Assembly (NCBI RefSeq): GCF_000426865.1
Contig: NZ_AUGE01000002.1
Coordinates: 411,581 to 475,580, forward strand
Length of the DNA stretch: 64,000 bases
Source: Citrifermentans bremense R1
Lineage (GTDB): Bacteria; Desulfobacterota; Desulfuromonadia; Geobacterales; Geobacteraceae
Direction of reading: 5' to 3'
Shown here: positions 62,259 through 64,000 of the stretch, in pieces
Layout: every line of letters starts with the position of its first letter
How positions within the stretch are numbered: position 1 is the stretch's first letter
Made by a program: the position numbers and the translations under genes
The notes under the pieces: generated by a model
What the model was told of the DNA's origin: nothing
The model's input: the letters and a program-made list of their open reading frames with translations, nothing else
The model's database searches: none

Positions 62259-62789
62259 CTATTTCTCGATGCCGACCCGTGCCGGCACTCCGGCCTTGTA
62301 GTAGTGCTTGACCTCGCGCATCTCGGTTACCAGGTCGGCGGCCTCGATCACTCTTTCGTGGGCATTTCTGCCGGTCAGCACCAGTTCGACATGATGCGGC
62401 TTGCCGCGCATGAGATCGAGTACCCCGTCGACGGGGACGAGCCCCATGGAGACCGCACCGTTGATCTCGTCGAGTATCACCAGGTCGTACTCGCCGCTCT
62501 GGACAGTCTTCGCCGCCAATTCCAGCGCCTCGGCCGCCAGCTGTTTGTCCTCTTCGTGGGGGTTACCCTTTCTGACCCAGCCGGGGCGCCCGGTCTGGAT
62601 GATGGTGAGAAACGGCGCCAGGCGCTCGGCGGCCATCTGCTCCCCGTAAGGCCCCCCGCCCTTCATGAACTGGATCATGCAGACCTTAAGCTCACGCCCA
62701 GTAGCGCGCAGCGCAAGTCCCAAAGACGCAGTGGTCTTACCCTTGCCGTTGCCGGTATACACCTGAATAAGACCTTGTTCCAGTTTCAC
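62259..62789 (-). CDS. cobO: Cob(I)alamin adenosyltransferase, CobO/BtuR type
   Basis: 176 residues from a GTG at 62789; the open frame runs further upstream but that part is non-coding. Makes adenosylcobalamin from cob(I)alamin and ATP. The P-loop is VYTGNGKGKTTASLGLALR at about residues 10-28, with IQFMKGGGPYGEQ near 42 and the Walker B-like VILDEINGAVSMGL near 105. A well-formed promoter lies about 115 bases upstream. It supplies the cofactor for the mutase subunit encoded downstream. Confidence 0.94.
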   Translation of the reverse strand: MKLEQGLIQVYTGNGKGKTTASLGLALRATGRELKVCMIQFMKGGGPYGEQMAAERLAPFLTIIQTGRPGWVRKGNPHEEDKQLAAEALELAAKTVQSGEYDLVILDEINGAVSMGLVPVDGVLDLMRGKPHHVELVLTGRNAHERVIEAADLVTEMREVKHYYKAGVPARVGIEK

Positions 62790-62902
62790 AATCACACCTT
62801 TGACAGAACCGGCAATTCGATTCGACTGACAGAAATGAAGCAGTTTACGGCAACGGCATCGATGCCGCGAGCGCCCCCTACAGCAGGGGTCAGAACTGCC
62901 GC

Positions 62903-62932
62903 AATATAGCAACAGCAAAAGGAGCGTGTCAA
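62903..62932 (-). promoter_or_regulatory. Sigma-70 promoter of cobO
   Basis: On the minus strand TTGACA (62927-62932) and TATATT (62903-62908) are 18 bases apart. Transcription would start near 62896, leaving a leader of about 107 bases. Confidence 0.75.
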
Positions 62933-63190
62933 GGTGAAAGAACTGAATTAGAACAATGTTTAAGGACGGCAAACCGAAGAGTGCGGGAGAGCGTGCTTTT
63001 ATTGTTGAGCTTTGAGAATAAGCGGAGGAGGAACCTTCTTTCTCTGCCAGATGTCCGTTGAAGAAAAGAAGATCCGGCCAGCTCAGAAATCGTTCTGGTT
63101 CAGGGAGATGAAGAAACTATACCAGTAAAGATGGAAAAGCGAACGGAGTAGAGAGAGGTTGTGACTTCCAGCCTGTTGGATAATGAGGGC

Positions 63191-63219
63191 TTGACACGGC
63201 TAAATCGATCTGCTATTTA
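63191..63219 (+). promoter_or_regulatory. Promoter of tRNA-Val
   Basis: TTGACA (63191-63196) and TATTTA (63214-63219) are exactly 17 bases apart, with the tRNA beginning 13 bases after the -10 box. Confidence 0.85.
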
Positions 63220-63231
63220 ATCGGGACACAT

Positions 63232-63306
63232 GGGCGATTAGCTCAGCGGGAGAGCACTGCCTTCACACGGCAGGGGTCACTGGTTCGAACCCAGTATCGC
63301 CCACCA
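63232..63306 (+). tRNA. tRNA-Val (anticodon CAC)
   Basis: 75 bases including CCA. Acceptor stem GGGCGAT with ATCGCCC, anticodon stem-loop CTGCC-TTCACAC-GGCAG (anticodon CAC, reads GUG), T-loop TTCGAAC. Strong promoter upstream and terminator downstream. Confidence 0.97.
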
Positions 63307-63319
63307 TGCAAACAGCAAA

Positions 63320-63346
63320 GGCCAAGTCTTACGACTTGGCCTTTTT
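63320..63346 (+). terminator. Terminator of tRNA-Val
   Basis: GGCCAAGTC (63320-63328) and GACTTGGCC (63333-63341) with a 4-base loop, then five T. Confidence 0.93.
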
Positions 63347-63627
63347 GCTTGTACACTTCGGAGAGTTACAGCATCTCCGATCATATTAATACTGCAGGAC
63401 TCATGTTCTCCCAGCTCAATTCCACATTACATCAGTCAAGTCTGTGACCATCCTGTGACCATTCTGTGGCCATCCGAAATGTAGCCATTTTCGAAACAGC
63501 CCTTTTTTGAACCCTGCCCTTTGTGCCCAGACACTCGCAGTATCACCTCTTGTCGATCGGCTTCCAATTTTGACCCATCATCGGCATCTTGAGACCCTCC
63601 CCCCCCAATCTGAAAGGCCTCAATATT
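63347..63627. other. Gap after tRNA-Val with insertion-sequence end debris
   Basis: Repeated words CTGTGACCATCCTGTGACCA and TTCTGTGGCCATC lie near 63447-63472. CGGCTTCCAATTTTGACCCA (63560-63579) is matched in reverse by TGGGTCAAAATTCGAAGCCG at about 63662. Motifs built on TTTTGACCCA are typical of the multiple end repeats of IS21-type elements. No complete gene is present. Confidence 0.5.
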
Positions 63628-63857
63628 TCAATAGGGGTGGGTCACCCTTGGAAGCCGGTACTGGGTCAAAATTCGAAGCCGATTCACACCTAGCACGAGG
63701 CCATCGCTGGCTTTCCACCTTTGTAGGGTCCTCACGTCGATGCCGGCGAGGCGGCAGGCGGGTTTGAGCCGAGCGCCGTCGGCATGGGCTTGCTCGATGT
63801 GTTGAGCAACGTTCTGGCGATCTTCCAGCCGGATCAGTCGTCCGCGCCCTCCCCGTA
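63628..63857 (-). pseudogene. IS3-type transposase OrfB, N-terminal fragment
   Basis: About 75 codons in a frame overlapping the end of the OrfA-like gene, as in IS3 elements where OrfB is made by frameshifting. Readable parts are IRLEDRQNVAQHIEQAHADG and ACRLAGIDVRTLQRWKASDG, a helix-turn-helix region. Homology stops there and the frame runs into an IS21-like end (NRLRILTQ) and a stop. The DDE catalytic domain is gone. Confidence 0.6.
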
Positions 63858-64000
63858 GATCGCCGAGAGCTTTTTTGAAAGAACCAGGAGCGCAGCCGTT
63901 TCTGCGAGAGCCTTCTCCTTACGCCGTAGCTCACGCTCAAGCTCCTTTATGCGCCGATGGTCGTGTCGCGTCTGCTGCGGAGTTGCCCGGGTTTCCTGGG
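63834..64000 (-). pseudogene. IS3-type transposase OrfA, C-terminal part (runs off the right edge)
   Basis: The visible frame ends TPQQTRHDHRRIKELERELR, RKEKALAETAALLVLSKKL and SAIYGEGADD-stop. This is the coiled-coil leucine-zipper end of an IS3-type OrfA. The start is outside the window. With OrfB broken, the element should be immobile. Confidence 0.6.

Larger units (their letters stand above)
62790..63231. other. Divergent gap between cobO and tRNA-Val
   Basis: 442 bases holding the cobO promoter and leader (minus strand) and the tRNA-Val promoter (plus strand). The leader of about 107 bases was searched by eye for the conserved B12-box of cobalamin riboswitches, and none was seen. The stretch 62950-63180 shows nothing recognisable. 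Confidence 0.5.

Noticed and set aside
62790..62896. Cobalamin riboswitch in the cobO leader
   Set aside because: No B12-box seen and the leader is too short for the usual fold.
63620..63940. 106-codon minus-strand open frame near the right edge
   Set aside because: Wrong frame; the neighbouring frames give clear IS3-type OrfA and OrfB sequence.

Overview
The window looks like a piece of chromosome from a Geobacteraceae bacterium (Geobacter / Citrifermentans / Geomonas type). This rests on high-GC genes with strong codon bias, many two-component and sigma-54 elements, a multiheme c-type cytochrome, a PEP-CTERM protein, TRAP and NhaD transporters and a B12-dependent methylmalonyl-CoA module. 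It is inferred from gene content; no database comparison was possible. About 55 protein genes, two tRNA genes and several gene remnants can be supported.

Left part (1-12 kb, nearly all minus strand). A conserved housekeeping operon runs tilS, ftsH, folP, cdaA, cdaR, glmM (glmM runs off the left edge). It couples c-di-AMP synthesis to cell-wall precursor synthesis. Next come an orphan cytosolic protein and an ABC peptide importer: a substrate-binding lipoprotein and two permeases, with no ATPase gene nearby, translationally coupled to a TPR lipoprotein.

12.4-18.4 kb (plus strand). A compact signalling locus contains an APH-fold/P-loop kinase fusion, an 82-residue two-helix membrane protein, a 1087-residue SLC5 symporter-STAC-GAF-PP2C phosphatase, a STAS anti-sigma antagonist and an RsbW-like kinase. 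This is a partner-switching circuit whose phosphatase is fused to a sodium/solute symporter. It is the best candidate here for an unusual system.

18.4-32 kb. lgt, a DUF4124 protein, a HIT protein, tlyA and a UbiD-type decarboxylase lie on the minus strand. On the plus strand follow a DctB-like histidine kinase, an NtrC-type regulator, a sigma-54 promoter with an upstream palindrome, the DctPQM TRAP transporter and the sodium/proton antiporter NhaD. Together they read as a sensed, sodium-driven organic-acid uptake unit.

32-49.4 kb. A mixed accessory region: a Tat-exported DUF882 protein, an HTH-receiver fusion, a sorbosone-dehydrogenase-like lipoprotein, a DUF2459 lipoprotein, a UvrD/HelD-like helicase and a PocR-containing hybrid kinase. 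About 0.9 kb of degenerate 21-bp tandem repeats follows, then a PEP-CTERM gene with a sigma-54 promoter and two candidate activator sites, an OmpR/EnvZ-type pair, a pentaheme cytochrome and a secreted protein.

49.4-54.5 kb. A mosaic island sits against the 3' end of tRNA-Arg(CCT). It holds a lipoprotein and a truncated nuclease gene that share the same 3' end, a frameshifted REP-associated transposase, a SRAP/YedK fragment, a DUF2726-zinc-ribbon protein and unknown cargo.

54.5-64 kb. Core genes return: apt, rpoS, pcm, surE, a SemiSWEET transporter, trmJ, dedA, an L,D-transpeptidase, meaB, the B12-binding subunit of methylmalonyl-CoA mutase and cobO. The window ends with tRNA-Val(CAC) and insertion-sequence debris. 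Several families of short dispersed repeats lie between genes throughout.
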